In this document: one piece after another, positions 20,617-36,200 of the stretch | Layout: every line of letters begins with the position of its first letter | How positions within the stretch are numbered: position 1 is the stretch's first letter | Assembly (NCBI RefSeq): GCF_028737205.1 | Contig: NZ_JAQZAL010000002.1 | Location: 269,686 to 333,685 of the forward strand | DNA from: Actinomycetospora lutea | Lineage (GTDB): Bacteria > Actinomycetota > Actinomycetes > Mycobacteriales > Pseudonocardiaceae | Direction: 5' to 3' | DNA: 64,000 bases | The notes under the pieces: model-generated | The model's input: only the letters and a program-made list of their open reading frames with translations | The model's database searches: none | Told to the model about the DNA's origin: nothing | Translations under genes and position numbers: made by a program

Positions 20617-20620
<4 letters not shown>
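19694..20620 (-). CDS. pyrF: orotidine 5'-phosphate decarboxylase (type 2)
   Basis: 308 residues from the GTG at 20620, which overlaps the carB stop (GTGA). It removes CO2 from OMP to give UMP. It is the longer, type 2 form, with the catalytic [15 protein letters not shown] motif and [11 protein letters not shown] near the start. A low-complexity Gly/Ser/Ala insert ([13 protein letters not shown]) sits near residue 260, encoded by a short tandem DNA repeat around 19815-19850. Last gene of the pyr operon; the next gene, mihF, has its own promoter region of about 230 bp. Confidence 0.94.
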
Positions 20621-23975
<3,355 letters not shown>

Positions 23976-23976
<1 letters not shown>

Positions 23977-25088
23977 CAGCGGCTTCCCATCAGGTCCGCG
24001 AAACGGTCGAAGAGGCCCGCGGCGTCGTGCGGACCGGCCGCCGCCTCCGGGTGGTACTGCACGCTGAACGCGGGCACGTCCTCGCAGGTGACGCCCTCGA
24101 CGGTGCCGTCGTTCGGGCAGGAGTGGCTCAGGTGCACCGTGCCGACGGGCGAGGCGACGCGCGCGCCGGGCTCTCCCGTGACCGCGAAGCCGTGGTTCTG
24201 GCTGGTGATCGCCACCGTGCCGGTGGTGTGGTCGACGACCGGGATGTTGATCCCCCGGTGCCCGTAGCGCATCTTGTAGGTCTCGAGCCCGAGGGCGCGG
24301 GAGAGGATCTGGTTGCCGAAGCAGATGCCGAACAGCGGCACCTCGCGACGCAGCACCTCGCCGGTCAGGGCCACCGCGTGCGAGGCCGTCGCCGGGTCGC
24401 CCGGGCCGTTGGAGAGGAACACGCCGTCCGGCCCACCCTCGAGGAGCTCCTCGATCGACGCGGTGGAGGGCAGCACGCGGGTCTCGATGCCGCGCTCGGC
24501 GAGCATCCGGGGCGTGTTGGCCTTGATCCCGAGGTCGAGGGCGGCCACGCGGAAGCGCGTCTCCCCGATCGCCGGGACCGTGTACGGCTCGGGGGTGGTC
24601 ACCGCGCCGGCGAGGTCCGCCCCCGTCATCTCCGGGCTGTCGAGGACCGTGGCGCGCATCGAGGTCGCGTCGCTCAGCGCGTCGCCGGAGAAGATCCCGG
24701 CGCGCATCGAGCCCGCCTCGCGCAGGCGGCGGGTGATCGCCCGGGTGTCGACGCCGGCGAGACCGACCACGCCCTGACGCGCGAGCTCGTCGGTCAGGTC
24801 GCGCTGCGAGCGCCAGTTCGACGGCCGGCGCGCGGGGTCGCGCACGACGTAGCCGGCGACCTGGATGCGGCGCGACTCGTCGTCCTCGTCGTTCCAGCCG
24901 GTGTTGCCGATGTGCGGCGCCGTGGCCACGACGATCTGGCGGTGGTAGCTGGGGTCGGTCAGGGTCTCCTGGTAGCCGGTCATGCCGGTGGCGAAGACCG
25001 CCTCGCCCAGCGTTCGCCCGCGGGCCCCGAAGGCCTCGCCGCGGTGCACGCTGCCGTCCTCGAGCACGAGGACCGCGTCATCGCTCAT
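23976..25088 (-). CDS. carA: carbamoyl phosphate synthase small chain
   Basis: 370 residues. An N-terminal CPSase domain ([16 protein letters not shown]) precedes a class I glutamine amidotransferase domain, with nucleophile cysteine in [10 protein letters not shown] and catalytic His/Glu in QYHPEA. It passes ammonia to CarB. Its start lies inside the last codons of pyrC (11-bp overlap), showing tight operon packing. Confidence 0.96.
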
Positions 25089-26417
25089 TGCCCACTACCT
25101 TTCCGTCCCGCACCGTCCACCGGCCCCGGAGCATGGTGTGCACCACGGAGACCGGCATCTCCATCCCCTCGTACGGGGTGTTGTCCGCCCGGCTCGCCAG
25201 CGCCGCGCCCCGCACGGTCCACTCCGCGTCCGGGTCGACGAGCGTCAGCGTCGCCGGCTCGCCCGCCACCAGCGGGCGTCCCTGGTCGGTCAGCCCGGCG
25301 ATCCGCGCGGGGGCCTCGCTGCACACCCGCGCCACGCCGCGCCAGTCGAGCAGGCCCGTGGCGACCATCGTCGTCACCACCACCGGCAGCGCGGTCTGCA
25401 GACCCAGCATGCCGGGCCGCGCGGCCGACCACTCGCAGTCCTTGGCCTCCACGGCGTGCGGCGCGTGGTCGGTGGCGACGCAGTCGAGCGTCCCGTCGGC
25501 CAGCGCGCGGCGCAGCGCCTCGGTGTCCGCCGCCGGTCGCAGCGGCGGGTTGACCTTGTGCACCGGGTCGTAGTCCTCGGCCGCCGTGTCCGTGAGCAGG
25601 AGATGGTGCGGCGTGACCTCCGCGGACACGCTGAACCCGTTCGCGGCGTCCAGCGTCTCGCGGCCCCAGCGCAGGATCTCCGTCGAGCGGGCCGTCGACA
25701 GGTGGCACACGTGCAGGCGCGCCCCCGCCGCTGCGGCGAGCATCACGTCCCGGGCGATGATCGATTCCTCGGCCGTGGGGTCCCAGCCCGCGAGCCCCAG
25801 CCGTGCCGCGACCGGGCCCTCGTGGGCCTGCGCGCCGACGGTGAGGCGGTGGTCCTCGGCGTGCTGCGCGACGACGGCGCCGAGGGCGCGGGCGTACTCG
25901 AGCGCCCGGCGCATGATCAGGGGGTCGTTCACGCAGCGGCCGTCGTCGGAGAACATCCGCACCCCGGCGGGCGAGGCGGCCATCATCCCCATCTCGGCGA
26001 GCTTGGCGCCCTCGAGCCCGACCGTGACCGCGCCGACCGGGTGGACGTCGACCAGCCCGACCTCGCGCCCGCGCCGCCACACGTGCTCGACGACCACCGG
26101 GGAGTCGGCCACCGGGTCGGTGTTGGGCATCGCGAACACGGCGGTGTAGCCGCCGAGCGCGGCCGCGGCCGACCCCGTCCCGACGGTCTCGGCCTCCTCG
26201 CCGCCCGGCTCGCGCAGGTGGGTGTGGAGGTCGACGAGGCCCGGGAGCGCGATCAGCCCGTCGGCGTCGATCGTCTCGTCGGGGTCGCTCACGGGATCGA
26301 CCAGCACCCCGTCGCGGACATGGAGGTCGGTCGGGTCCTCGCCGTAGGGCCGGACATGACGGATCCTGATCGTCTTCATGGTCCAGCTCTCGCTCCGCTT
26401 CGTCTCCCGGGTGGTGG

Positions 26418-26421
<4 letters not shown>
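25078..26421 (-). CDS. pyrC: dihydroorotase
   Basis: 447 residues from the ATG at 26421, which overlaps the pyrB stop (ATGA). Zinc amidohydrolase with [10 protein letters not shown], the carboxylated-lysine region, TPHHLLLTD and ATDHAPH. It cyclises carbamoyl aspartate to dihydroorotate. Residues 5-14 ([10 protein letters not shown]) are encoded by an inserted form-A repeat (26380-26409). The likely ancestral start MKTIRIRH is the ATG at 26379, just after it. Either start could be used. Confidence 0.94.
26380..26409. repeat. interspersed GGTCGAGCTC repeat, form A, at the pyrC start
   Basis: Copy reading GGTCCAGCTCTCGC then TCCGCTTCGTCTCCCG. It sits exactly between the pyrB stop/pyrC ATG overlap and the second in-frame ATG of pyrC. 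It therefore appears to have been inserted at a gene junction without breaking the frame. Confidence 0.75.
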
Positions 26422-28024
<1,603 letters not shown>

Positions 28025-28198
28025 TTAAAGGATGTCGGTCAGGACTCGCGCCGACACTATCAGCGACGACACGCCGGTCCGGCGGCGCCCGGGTGACGGT
28101 CGTCATCGCGCTGCTCCGGGCACGGCACTACGCGCAGTGGTCCGTGTCCGGACGGAGTGCGACGGGCCACACCGGCGACGATCCGTACGGATCCCGGC

Positions 28199-28228
28199 TT
28201 GACCATGCGACGTCACTGGGCGCATCAT
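28199..28228 (+). promoter_or_regulatory. possible bldD promoter
   Basis: TTGACC (28199-28204) and CATCAT (28223-28228), spaced 18 bases, lie 75-100 bases upstream of bldD. The -35 matches five of six consensus bases, the -10 four of six. A TGACG-GT-CGTCA palindrome further upstream (28094-28105) resembles, but does not exactly fit, a BldD box. The 314-bp gap between pyrR and bldD holds no gene. Confidence 0.35.
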
Positions 28229-28302
28229 CACTCTCCGTATCGACTTCGCTGAGTGCACGGGCGGGGCGAGCCGGGCGACGCGAGAGGACGGGTGTCCGCC
28301 AG

Positions 28303-28797
28303 ATGGGTGACTATGCGAAGGCGCTGGGGTCGAAGCTCCGGGGCATCCGCCAGCAGCAGGGTCTGTCACTGCACGGGGTCGAGCAGAAGTCGGGCGGGCG
28401 GTGGAAGGCCGTCGTCGTGGGGTCGTACGAGCGCGGCGACCGCGCCGTGACGGTGCAGAAGCTCGCCGAGCTCGCCGACTTCTACGGCGTCCCCGTGGCC
28501 GAGCTGCTCCCCGAGGGCCGCGTGCCCTCCGGCTCGGAGCCCGCCGCCAAGATCGTGATCAACCTCGAGCGGCTGCAGCAGCTGCCCGCCGAGAAGGCGG
28601 GCCCGCTGGCCCGCTACGCCGCCGCCATCCAGAGCCAGCGCGGCGACTACAACGGCAAGGTCCTCTCGATCCGCAACGAGGACCTGCGCTCGCTCGCGAT
28701 CATCTACGACATGAGCCCGGGCGAGCTGTCCGACCAGCTCGTCGACTGGGGTGTCCTCCCGCCCGAGGCGCGCGTCGCCCGGGCGATGGACGAGTAG
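28303..28797 (+). CDS. bldD: developmental regulator BldD
   Basis: 164 residues. An N-terminal XRE helix-turn-helix (KALGSKLRGIRQQQGLSLHG to about residue 65) is joined to the C-terminal dimerisation domain. The cyclic-di-GMP signature RGD-x8-RxxD is intact: R113-G-D115 and R124-N-E-D127. In Streptomyces, c-di-GMP-bound BldD represses sporulation genes, so this organism likely has the same second-messenger switch. It is transcribed divergently from the pyr operon. A hairpin follows the stop. Confidence 0.95.
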   Translation: MGDYAKALGSKLRGIRQQQGLSLHGVEQKSGGRWKAVVVGSYERGDRAVTVQKLAELADFYGVPVAELLPEGRVPSGSEPAAKIVINLERLQQLPAEKAGPLARYAAAIQSQRGDYNGKVLSIRNEDLRSLAIIYDMSPGELSDQLVDWGVLPPEARVARAMDE

Positions 28798-28815
28798 GGA
28801 CCCGGGACCGGGTCC
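28798..28815 (+). terminator. hairpin terminator after bldD
   Basis: GGACCCGG-GA-CCGGGTCC, a perfect 8-bp stem starting at the first base after the bldD TAG. It lies between the convergent bldD and nusB genes, so it may stop transcription from both sides. Confidence 0.55.
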
Positions 28816-28867
28816 GGACGGCTGCTCGCTGCATCTCGGCGCACGGACTCCGCGTTCGGGCGCCGCC

Positions 28868-29389
28868 TCAGCCGCCGCTCGGCTCGTCCTGCCCCGGCGC
28901 GAGCTCCACACCGGCCGGGAGGTCGACGCGGTCGGGGCTCGGCGGCGCGACCGTGCCCGGGCGCCCCGAGGACACGCCGGCCAGCACCCCGTTGACGAAC
29001 CGCGGCGAGTCGTCGGTCGACAGCTCGCGCGCCAGGTCGATCGCCTCGTCGATGGCCACCGGGTCCGGCACGTCGTCGGAGTAGCGGATCTCGAACACGC
29101 CGATCCGCAGGATCGTCCGGTCGACCGCCGGCATCCGCTCCATCGTCCAGCCGCGCGCGTAGGACGAGATGATCTCGTCGATCTCCTCGCGGTGGGAGAC
29201 GACGCCCTCGACGAGCAAGGCCGCGAAGTCCGACACCGGCGGGGCGTCCGCGCCGGCGATGCGCCGGGCGAGCACCTCCTGCGCGTCCTCGGCGCGGGCC
29301 TCGGACTCGAAGAGGATGTCGAGGGCCCGCTTGCGGGCCTTGGAGCGTGACCCCTTGCGCGGGGTCGCGGGTGAGGCAGGGCCGCTCAC
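28868..29389 (-). CDS. nusB: transcription antitermination factor NusB
   Basis: 173 residues. The all-helical NusB fold with the basic RNA-binding start SRSKARKRALDILFESEAR and later GWTMERMPAVDRTILRIGVFEI and VAIDEAIDLARELSTDDSPRFVNGVL, both diagnostic. A Pro/Gly-rich C-terminal tail of about 30 residues is extra. It binds boxA RNA with S10 for rRNA antitermination. It follows efp by 1 bp, the usual efp-nusB order. Confidence 0.94.
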   Translation of the reverse strand: MSGPASPATPRKGSRSKARKRALDILFESEARAEDAQEVLARRIAGADAPPVSDFAALLVEGVVSHREEIDEIISSYARGWTMERMPAVDRTILRIGVFEIRYSDDVPDPVAIDEAIDLARELSTDDSPRFVNGVLAGVSSGRPGTVAPPSPDRVDLPAGVELAPGQDEPSGG

Positions 29390-29390
29390 G

Positions 29391-29954
29391 TCAGCCGCTC
29401 ACGCGACCCAGGTAGCGCCCGTCCCGGGTGTCGACCTTGACCTTGGTGCCGGTCTCGAGGAACAGCGGGACCTGGATCTCCGCACCCGTCGACACCGTCG
29501 CGGGCTTGGTGCCGCCGGTGGACCGGTCGCCCTGGACGCCCGGGTCGGTGTGGGTGATCTCCAGCTCGACCGAGGCCGGCAGCTCGATGTAGAGCGGCGC
29601 GCCGTCGTTGAAGGAGACCTGGACCTCCTGGTTCTCCAGGAGGAACCGCGACTGGTCGCCCACCGTGGCCGCCGGCACCGGCACCTGCTCGTAGTCGGCG
29701 GCGTCCATGAAGATGAAGTCGTCGCCGTCGCGGTAGAGGTAGGTCATGTCGCGGCGGTCGACGTTCGCGGTCTCGACCTTGGTGCCCGCGTTGAAGGTCT
29801 TGTCGACGACCTTGCCGGTCATGACGTTCTTCAGCGTCGTGCGGACGAAGGCGCCGCCCTTGCCGGGCTTGACGTGCTGGAACTCGGTGACGGTCCAGAG
29901 GTTGCCGTCGATCCGCAGCACGAGGCCGTTCTTCAGGTCGTTCGTCGTCGCCAC
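29391..29954 (-). CDS. efp: translation elongation factor P
   Basis: 187 residues, GTG start with AGGAGA upstream. Three beta-barrel domains. The tip loop reads [11 protein letters not shown], so the modifiable lysine position is kept. It enters the ribosomal E-site and relieves stalling at proline runs. That is relevant here, since several products in this window contain Pro-rich stretches. It lies 14 bp after the peptidase gene, in the conserved order aroB - peptidase - efp - nusB. Confidence 0.95.
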   Translation of the reverse strand: MATTNDLKNGLVLRIDGNLWTVTEFQHVKPGKGGAFVRTTLKNVMTGKVVDKTFNAGTKVETANVDRRDMTYLYRDGDDFIFMDAADYEQVPVPAATVGDQSRFLLENQEVQVSFNDGAPLYIELPASVELEITHTDPGVQGDRSTGGTKPATVSTGAEIQVPLFLETGTKVKVDTRDGRYLGRVSG

Positions 29955-29968
29955 GGGAGCGCTCTCTC

Positions 29969-31102
29969 CTACTTCTCGTCTCGGGACTCGGGAACGAGGT
30001 CCCGGGGGCTCTGCGTGAGGGGCACGGCCCCGCCGTCGGTGACGACGAGCGTGTCCTCGATCCGGACCCCGCCCCGCCCGGCCAGGTAGACCCCCGGCTC
30101 GACGGTGACCGTCATGCCCGCCTCCAGGGTAGCGGTCGCCGTCGCGGAGACCGCCGGAGCCTCGTGGATGACGAGGCCGACCCCGTGCCCGAGGCCGTGC
30201 ACGAACTGCTCGCCGAAACCCGCGGCGGTGATGACGTCACGCGCGGCGGCGTCGACGTCGCGCGTCGCGGTGCCCGGTGCCAGCGCCGCCCGGCCCGCCG
30301 CGGCCGCCTCCGCGACGAGGGCGTGCAGGTCGCGCTGCCAGTCGGCCGGCGTGCCGACGACCAGGGTGCGCGTCATGTCCGAGTGGTAGCCGTCGACGAG
30401 CGCACCGAAGTCCATGGTCAGCAGGTCGCCGTCGGCCAGCGGCGCGTCGGTCGGGTGGTGGTGCGGGATCGCCGCGTGGGCGCCGGCCGCGACGATGGTG
30501 TCGAACGACGGGGCCTCGGCGCCGGCCTCGCGCATGCGCTCCTCGAGCTCGCGCGCGACCTCGCGCTCGGTGCGGCCGGCGCGCAGCCCGTCCGCGGTGA
30601 GGAGCCCGGTCAGCGCGAGGTCCGCGACGGCGCACGCCTGGCGCAGCGCGTCGATCTCGCCGGCGTCCTTGACCGCGCGCAGGGTCTCGACGAGGCCGGG
30701 GGCCCGCCGCAGCTCCCCGTGCGGCAGGGCGGTGACGAGGTCGGTGTGGCCGTCGACGGTGACGTGCGCGCTGTCGAAGCCGACCGCGCCCGCGCGGCCG
30801 TCCAGGAGCGCCGGGGCGCAGGCCCGCTCGACGAGCACCGGGAGATCGGGCGTCTGGGTCGCAGCCTGCGTGGTGTAGCGGGCATCGGTGGCGAGCACGG
30901 TGCGGTCCTCGCCCCGGTCCGCGTCGTCGCGGGCGTCGACGAGCAGCGCGGTGTTGGAGCCGGTGAAGCCGGTGAGGTACCGGACGTTGACCAGATCGGT
31001 GACGAGCAGCGCGTCCAGTCCGGCCTCGCGCAGCAGGTCACGCAGCGCGTCGCGGCGCCGCGCGTGCCCGCCGGGCGCGCGCTCCGGGCGGGTGGGCTCC
31101 AC
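29969..31102 (-). CDS. M24-family aminopeptidase P / Xaa-Pro dipeptidase
   Basis: 377 residues, GTG start. The N-terminal creatinase-like domain contains [13 protein letters not shown]. The C-terminal pita-bread domain carries the five metal ligands: Asp in [18 protein letters not shown] (two), His in HGLGHGVGL, Glu in TVEPGVYL and [11 protein letters not shown]. It cleaves dipeptides or N-termini with proline at the second position and acts in the cytoplasm. pepQ or pepP would both be reasonable names, so none is given. Confidence 0.93.
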   Translation of the reverse strand: MEPTRPERAPGGHARRRDALRDLLREAGLDALLVTDLVNVRYLTGFTGSNTALLVDARDDADRGEDRTVLATDARYTTQAATQTPDLPVLVERACAPALLDGRAGAVGFDSAHVTVDGHTDLVTALPHGELRRAPGLVETLRAVKDAGEIDALRQACAVADLALTGLLTADGLRAGRTEREVARELEERMREAGAEAPSFDTIVAAGAHAAIPHHHPTDAPLADGDLLTMDFGALVDGYHSDMTRTLVVGTPADWQRDLHALVAEAAAAGRAALAPGTATRDVDAAARDVITAAGFGEQFVHGLGHGVGLVIHEAPAVSATATATLEAGMTVTVEPGVYLAGRGGVRIEDTLVVTDGGAVPLTQSPRDLVPESRDEK

Positions 31103-31142
31103 ACCCGTGAGCGTAGGAGACGGGGGGTCGTACGGTGTCGGG

Positions 31143-32153
31143 GTGGCCTATCGGCGTGCTCCCCTCCACGACACCTCGGTCCGGCTCCGCTTCGCTCCGC
31201 GTCCGTGGGTCCTGCGTGCCCTCGTCCTCACCGCGGTCTACGGCGTCGCCCAGGCGTTGTTCGTGGCCCTGCGGTCCTGGTCGCCCGACCTCATGGGGCT
31301 CTGGAGCATCGTGCTCCTGCTCGTCGTGGTCGCGGTGGTGATCGGCTGGGTGGGCGCGGAGATCGTCCTCGACCGGCGGCCGCCGGAGTGGACCTGGTTC
31401 CTCGCAGCCCTGGTCACGGCCCCCGCCGCCGGGCTGCTGAGCTGGATCCTGCTGGCCCTGCTCGTCGACGGCACCGGCGTCGCCGACCTCCAGGCGGCCC
31501 TCTTCGGCCGCGCCTCGTTCACCGCGCTGCTCGTCCTCGCGTCGGTGTTCGTCGGCAACCGCCTCGGCTGGCTGTCGATGCGCCGCCACGGCGAGGGCGC
31601 CGGCGACCCGATGCTCGACGCCGACGACGACGAGGTGGCCCGCGAGGTCGCCGAGGAGCGCGCCCCGTCCGCGGCGCGCGCCGCCGCCCGGGTGGGCGTG
31701 GTGGTGCCGGCGCGCGTCGTCCCGGCCGCGGAGCCGGCGGTGGCAGGCGTCCGCACGCCGCGGCGCCGCTCGCCGGAGCGCGTGCCCGAGACGGTGCCCG
31801 GGGGCGGGCCGGAGGTCGCGGAGCGCGAGAGGATGCCCGAGGCGTCGCGGCTGGCGGGCCATCGCCGGGCGTCGACCGTGCGGCCGGCGGCGCCGCCTCC
31901 GGAGCCGGTGTCCTCGCCGTTCGGGACGGACACCTCGCCCGAGCCGGCCGGCGACGTGCCGGAGTCGCTCGAGCCGCCGGTCGTCGCCGTGCTGCCCGCG
32001 TTCCCGCGCCCCGGCGGACCGCTCGACCCGACCGGATCCCAGCCCGCCGTCGACCCGGACGCGCTCGGTGAGCCCGATGTCGCGGCACCCGGTGACCAGG
32101 AGCCGGAGCGCGGGCCGCGGCGCAAGTTCGGGCTGCGCCGCCCGAAGGGCTGA
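31143..32153 (+). CDS. B-4DMT-type four-helix membrane protein with long acidic/Pro tail
   Basis: 336 residues from a GTG at 31143; the true start is unsure. Four hydrophobic helices (about residues 24-45, 50-72, 82-104 and 115-135) form the B-4DMT-like domain, named for its likeness to half a drug/metabolite transporter. The rest is a low-complexity Pro/Arg/Glu tail probably in the cytoplasm. Residues 1-22 are encoded by two interspersed repeats (31146-31162, 31179-31209), so the natural start may have been replaced. Transport activity is unproven. Divergent from the peptidase gene. Confidence 0.7.
   Translation: MAYRRAPLHDTSVRLRFAPRPWVLRALVLTAVYGVAQALFVALRSWSPDLMGLWSIVLLLVVVAVVIGWVGAEIVLDRRPPEWTWFLAALVTAPAAGLLSWILLALLVDGTGVADLQAALFGRASFTALLVLASVFVGNRLGWLSMRRHGEGAGDPMLDADDDEVAREVAEERAPSAARAAARVGVVVPARVVPAAEPAVAGVRTPRRRSPERVPETVPGGGPEVAERERMPEASRLAGHRRASTVRPAAPPPEPVSSPFGTDTSPEPAGDVPESLEPPVVAVLPAFPRPGGPLDPTGSQPAVDPDALGEPDVAAPGDQEPERGPRRKFGLRRPKG
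31146..31162. repeat. short copy of interspersed repeat, form B
   Basis: GCCTATCGGCGTGCTCC, identical over 14 bases to the end of the copy at 18127-18160. It lies at the 5' end of the B-4DMT gene, 16 bases before a form-A copy. Confidence 0.5.
31179..31209. repeat. diverged copy of interspersed repeat, form A
   Basis: GGTCCGGCTCCGCTTCGCT followed by CCGCGTCCGTGG; it resembles the form-A copies elsewhere in the window but with a weaker end. It is translated near the N-terminus of the B-4DMT protein. Confidence 0.4.
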
Positions 32154-32210
32154 CTCCGGCGCGCTGTCTGCTCCTGTCGCACGGGCTCCGGGCGTCGGGC
32201 GCGCGTGGGC

Positions 32211-32267
32211 GGGACGAACGACCGGCACTTTCGCTGCTCCGGAAGCAGCGAGGGCGCCGTTCGTTCC
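32211..32267. terminator. long hairpin after the B-4DMT gene
   Basis: Outer arms GGGACGAACG (32211-32220) and CGTTCGTTCC (32258-32267) pair at nine of ten positions. An inner perfect stem CGCTGCT/AGCAGCG closes around CCGG. It lies between the convergent B-4DMT and aroB genes. Confidence 0.5.
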
Positions 32268-32283
32268 GCGGGGCACGGACGCT

Positions 32284-32374
32284 GACCTCGGGGCGCCGAC
32301 CTCGGGGCGCCGACCTCGGGGTGCCGACCTCGGGGTGCCGACCTCGGGGCGCCGACCTCGGGGTGTCGACCTCG
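32284..32374. repeat. 14-bp minisatellite, 6.5 units
   Basis: Six copies of GACCTCGGGGCGCC (units vary C/T at two positions: CGCC, TGCC, TGTC) plus a half unit. Intergenic, in the 334-bp gap between the B-4DMT gene and aroB. No spacers, so not a CRISPR array. A second 14-bp repeat ends the window. Confidence 0.9.
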
Positions 32375-32414
32375 CGCGGCTCCTGTGCGCGTGCCGGGGG
32401 TCTCGGCCCCGGGA

Positions 32415-32474
32415 GATCAGGAGCGCGGAGATCGCCTCGCGGGTCGGTCGGAGGTGCTCAGCGCACTCCTGATC
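32415..32474. repeat. GATCAGGAG hairpin downstream of aroB
   Basis: Left arm GATCAGGAGCGC (32415-32426) pairs with GCGCACTCCTGATC (32461-32474), one mismatch. It is the same GATCAGGAG class as 15204-15263. It begins 13 bp past the aroB stop on that gene's strand, where it could end transcription. Confidence 0.55.
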
Positions 32475-32487
32475 TTCGCTCGCAGGG

Positions 32488-34089
<1,602 letters not shown>

Positions 34090-34093
<4 letters not shown>

Positions 34094-35286
34094 GGCTCGC
34101 TCCGCAGCAGGTGCGGGTCGATCGCGCCGCGGTAGGCCTCGAGGTTGCGGGCGGTCTCGCGCAGCGAGTCGCCGCCGAACTTCTCGAGCGCCGCGTCGGC
34201 GAGCACCAGTGCGACCAGCGCCTCGGCGACGACCCCGGCCGCGGGCACGGCGCAGACGTCGGAGCGCTGGTGGTGGGCGACGGCGGCCTCGCCGGTCGCG
34301 GTGTCGACGGTCGCGAGCGCGCGGGGCACCGTCGAGATCGGCTTCATGGCCACGCGGGCCCGCAGCGGCTCGCCGTTGGTCATGCCGCCCTCGATGCCGC
34401 CGGCACGGTTGGAGGCGCGGCTGATGCCGGGCTCGGCGACGTGCATCTCGTCGTGGGCGGCAGACCCGCGACGCCGGGCCGTGGTGAACCCGTCGCCGAT
34501 CTCGACGCCCTTCATCGCCTGGATGCCCATCAGCGCGCCGGCCAGGCGGGCGTCGAGGCGCCGGTCGGCCTGCACGTAGGACCCGAGCCCCACCGGGAGA
34601 CCGTGGGCGACGACCTCGACCACGCCGCCGAGGGTGTCGCCGTCCTCCTTGGCGGCGTCGACCTCGGCCACCATCGCCTGCGTCGAGGCGTCGTCGACCG
34701 CGCGCACCGGGCTCGCGTCGATGCGCTCGCCGTCGCCGGGCATCGGGATCGCGCCGGGTGTGGCCTCGGCGGTGCCGAGGCTGACCACGTGGGAGAGCAC
34801 CTCGACCCCCAGGGCCTGCGCGAGGAACGCCTTGGCGACGGCGCCGAGCGCCACCTTGGCGGCCGTCTCGCGCGCGCTGGCCCGCTCGAGCACCGGGCGG
34901 GCCTCGTCGAAGTCGTACTTCGTCATGCCCGCGAGGTCGGCGTGGCCGGGGCGGGGACGCGTGAGCGGCGCGTTGCGCGCCCGGCCCTCGATGAGGGCGG
35001 GGTCGACGGGATCGGCCGACATGACCGTCTCCCACTTCGGCCACTCGGAGTTCGCGATCCGGATGGCGATCGGGCTGCCGAGCGTCACGCCGTGGCGCAG
35101 ACCGCCGGAGAGCTCGATCTCGTCGGCCTCGAAGGCCATCCGGGCACCACGCCCGTACCCGAGGCGACGCCGCGCCAGCTCGGCCGACACCTCCTTCGAG
35201 CTCACCGACACGCCTGCGACCATGCCCTCGAGCACGGCCGTGAGCGCCGCCCCGTGCGACTCTCCCGCCGTCAGCCACCGCAACAC
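34090..35286 (-). CDS. aroC: chorismate synthase
   Basis: 398 residues from the GTG at 35286 ([12 protein letters not shown]); an in-frame GTG at 35307 would add seven residues. FMN-dependent final step to chorismate. Signatures GESHG at the start, [18 protein letters not shown] in the middle and [16 protein letters not shown] at the end. Length matches mycobacterial AroC. It follows the prepilin peptidase gene after a short gap. Confidence 0.95.
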
Positions 35287-35313
35287 GCGTCCATCGTTCC
35301 ACGTCACCTCCCC

Positions 35314-35931
35314 TCACCCGCCCGTCAGGGACACGGTGAGGATCACCCACGCCGCGACCAGCAGCGGAGGCCCGAACGGGACACGGCGTGCGCGCCGGCG
35401 GAGGGCGAGGGCGAGCACGCCGAGCGCCGCCAGGAGGACGGCGAGCACCGGTGCGGTCCAGGAGGCGGCGGCCAGGGGCGCACCGAGCGCGGGAGCCAGC
35501 TTGACGTCGCCGGCGCCGAGCGCCGTGGGGACGGCGAGGTGCACCGCCGCGAAGGACCCGCCGATCACGAGCGCGCCCACCACTCCCGTGGCGACCGCGG
35601 GCGCCCCGAGCGGGAGCAGGCCGGCGAGCGAGGCCAGCGCCGCCGGCCCGGTGAGCGCGTTCGGGAGCCGGCCCGTCGCGAGGTCCACCGCGCTCCCGGC
35701 GACCACGAGCGCGCCGAGCACGAGCAGCGCGGGCAGCCAGCTCACCGGCACCGCCGCCCCCGCGACGAGCGCCGCGGCGAGCGCCCAGAGCGCCGCCGAC
35801 GATCCCGCGCACCACGACGCGGACACCAGCGCGCCACGCCGCAGGCGCGCCAGCCACGCGCGGATCGCGCACCCGGCGAGCGCGCCCGCTCCCCCGCCCG
35901 CCGTCGCGGCGAGCACCACGTCCCTGACCAC
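35314..35931 (-). CDS. A24-family prepilin peptidase (small form)
   Basis: 205 residues, with six to seven hydrophobic helices and no N-terminal methylase domain. The two catalytic aspartates of the type IV leader peptidase fold appear in AVDLATGRLPNALT and GAGDVKL. The enzyme clips prepilin-like leader peptides at the inner membrane face. In actinobacteria a peptidase of this type lies next to aroC/aroE without pilin genes, as here, so substrates (Tad pili or competence pseudopilins) must be encoded elsewhere. Confidence 0.88.
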   Translation of the reverse strand: MVRDVVLAATAGGGAGALAGCAIRAWLARLRRGALVSASWCAGSSAALWALAAALVAGAAVPVSWLPALLVLGALVVAGSAVDLATGRLPNALTGPAALASLAGLLPLGAPAVATGVVGALVIGGSFAAVHLAVPTALGAGDVKLAPALGAPLAAASWTAPVLAVLLAALGVLALALRRRARRVPFGPPLLVAAWVILTVSLTGG

Positions 35932-36071
35932 GTGCTCGAGGGTGGCCCGACCAGCAGCGATCCGTCACGCACGTCCTCGTGAGCCTGTGGACGCATCCGG
36001 TCGATGGGGACGGCGAACGGGCCAGGACGCCGCGACGGCCGGATCGGGCCGGCGGATTTCTTGGCGTTGAA
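35932..36071. other. gene-free stretch upstream of the prepilin peptidase gene
   Basis: Together with the repeat element 36072-36200 this makes a 266-bp gap between the prepilin peptidase start and the aroE stop. No gene or clear promoter was recognised in the 140 bases outside the repeat. Confidence 0.4.
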
Positions 36072-36200
36072 CGCCGCCGTGGCCGCCACGCTGACAGCAC
36101 CCCGCACCATGCCCGCCCCGGCGTGTCGCGCCGGCGAGGATGTGGCGATCCTGGCGTCACACGCCAGCGATGCCGCATCGCTCGAACCTCGGCGACCTCA
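36072..36200 (-). repeat. structured 3' element copy 2, ends on the aroE stop codon
   Basis: Second copy of the element at 15382-15553, shorter because it lacks two internal blocks, including the strong GC hairpin. Conserved parts are GGCGTGTCG...GGCGAGGA.GTGGCGATCCTGGC and CGCCAGCGATGCCGCATCGCTCG. It keeps the AGCGATG/CATCGCT stem (36166-36182) and replaces the next stem by TGGCGT-GTG-ACGCCA. Confidence 0.7.

Noticed and set aside
28094..28105. BldD box for autoregulation
   Set aside because: The TGACGGTCGTCA palindrome has a spacer one base shorter than the published consensus; kept only as a remark.
32284..32374. CRISPR array
   Set aside because: Units are 14 bp, directly joined and without spacers; no cas genes.
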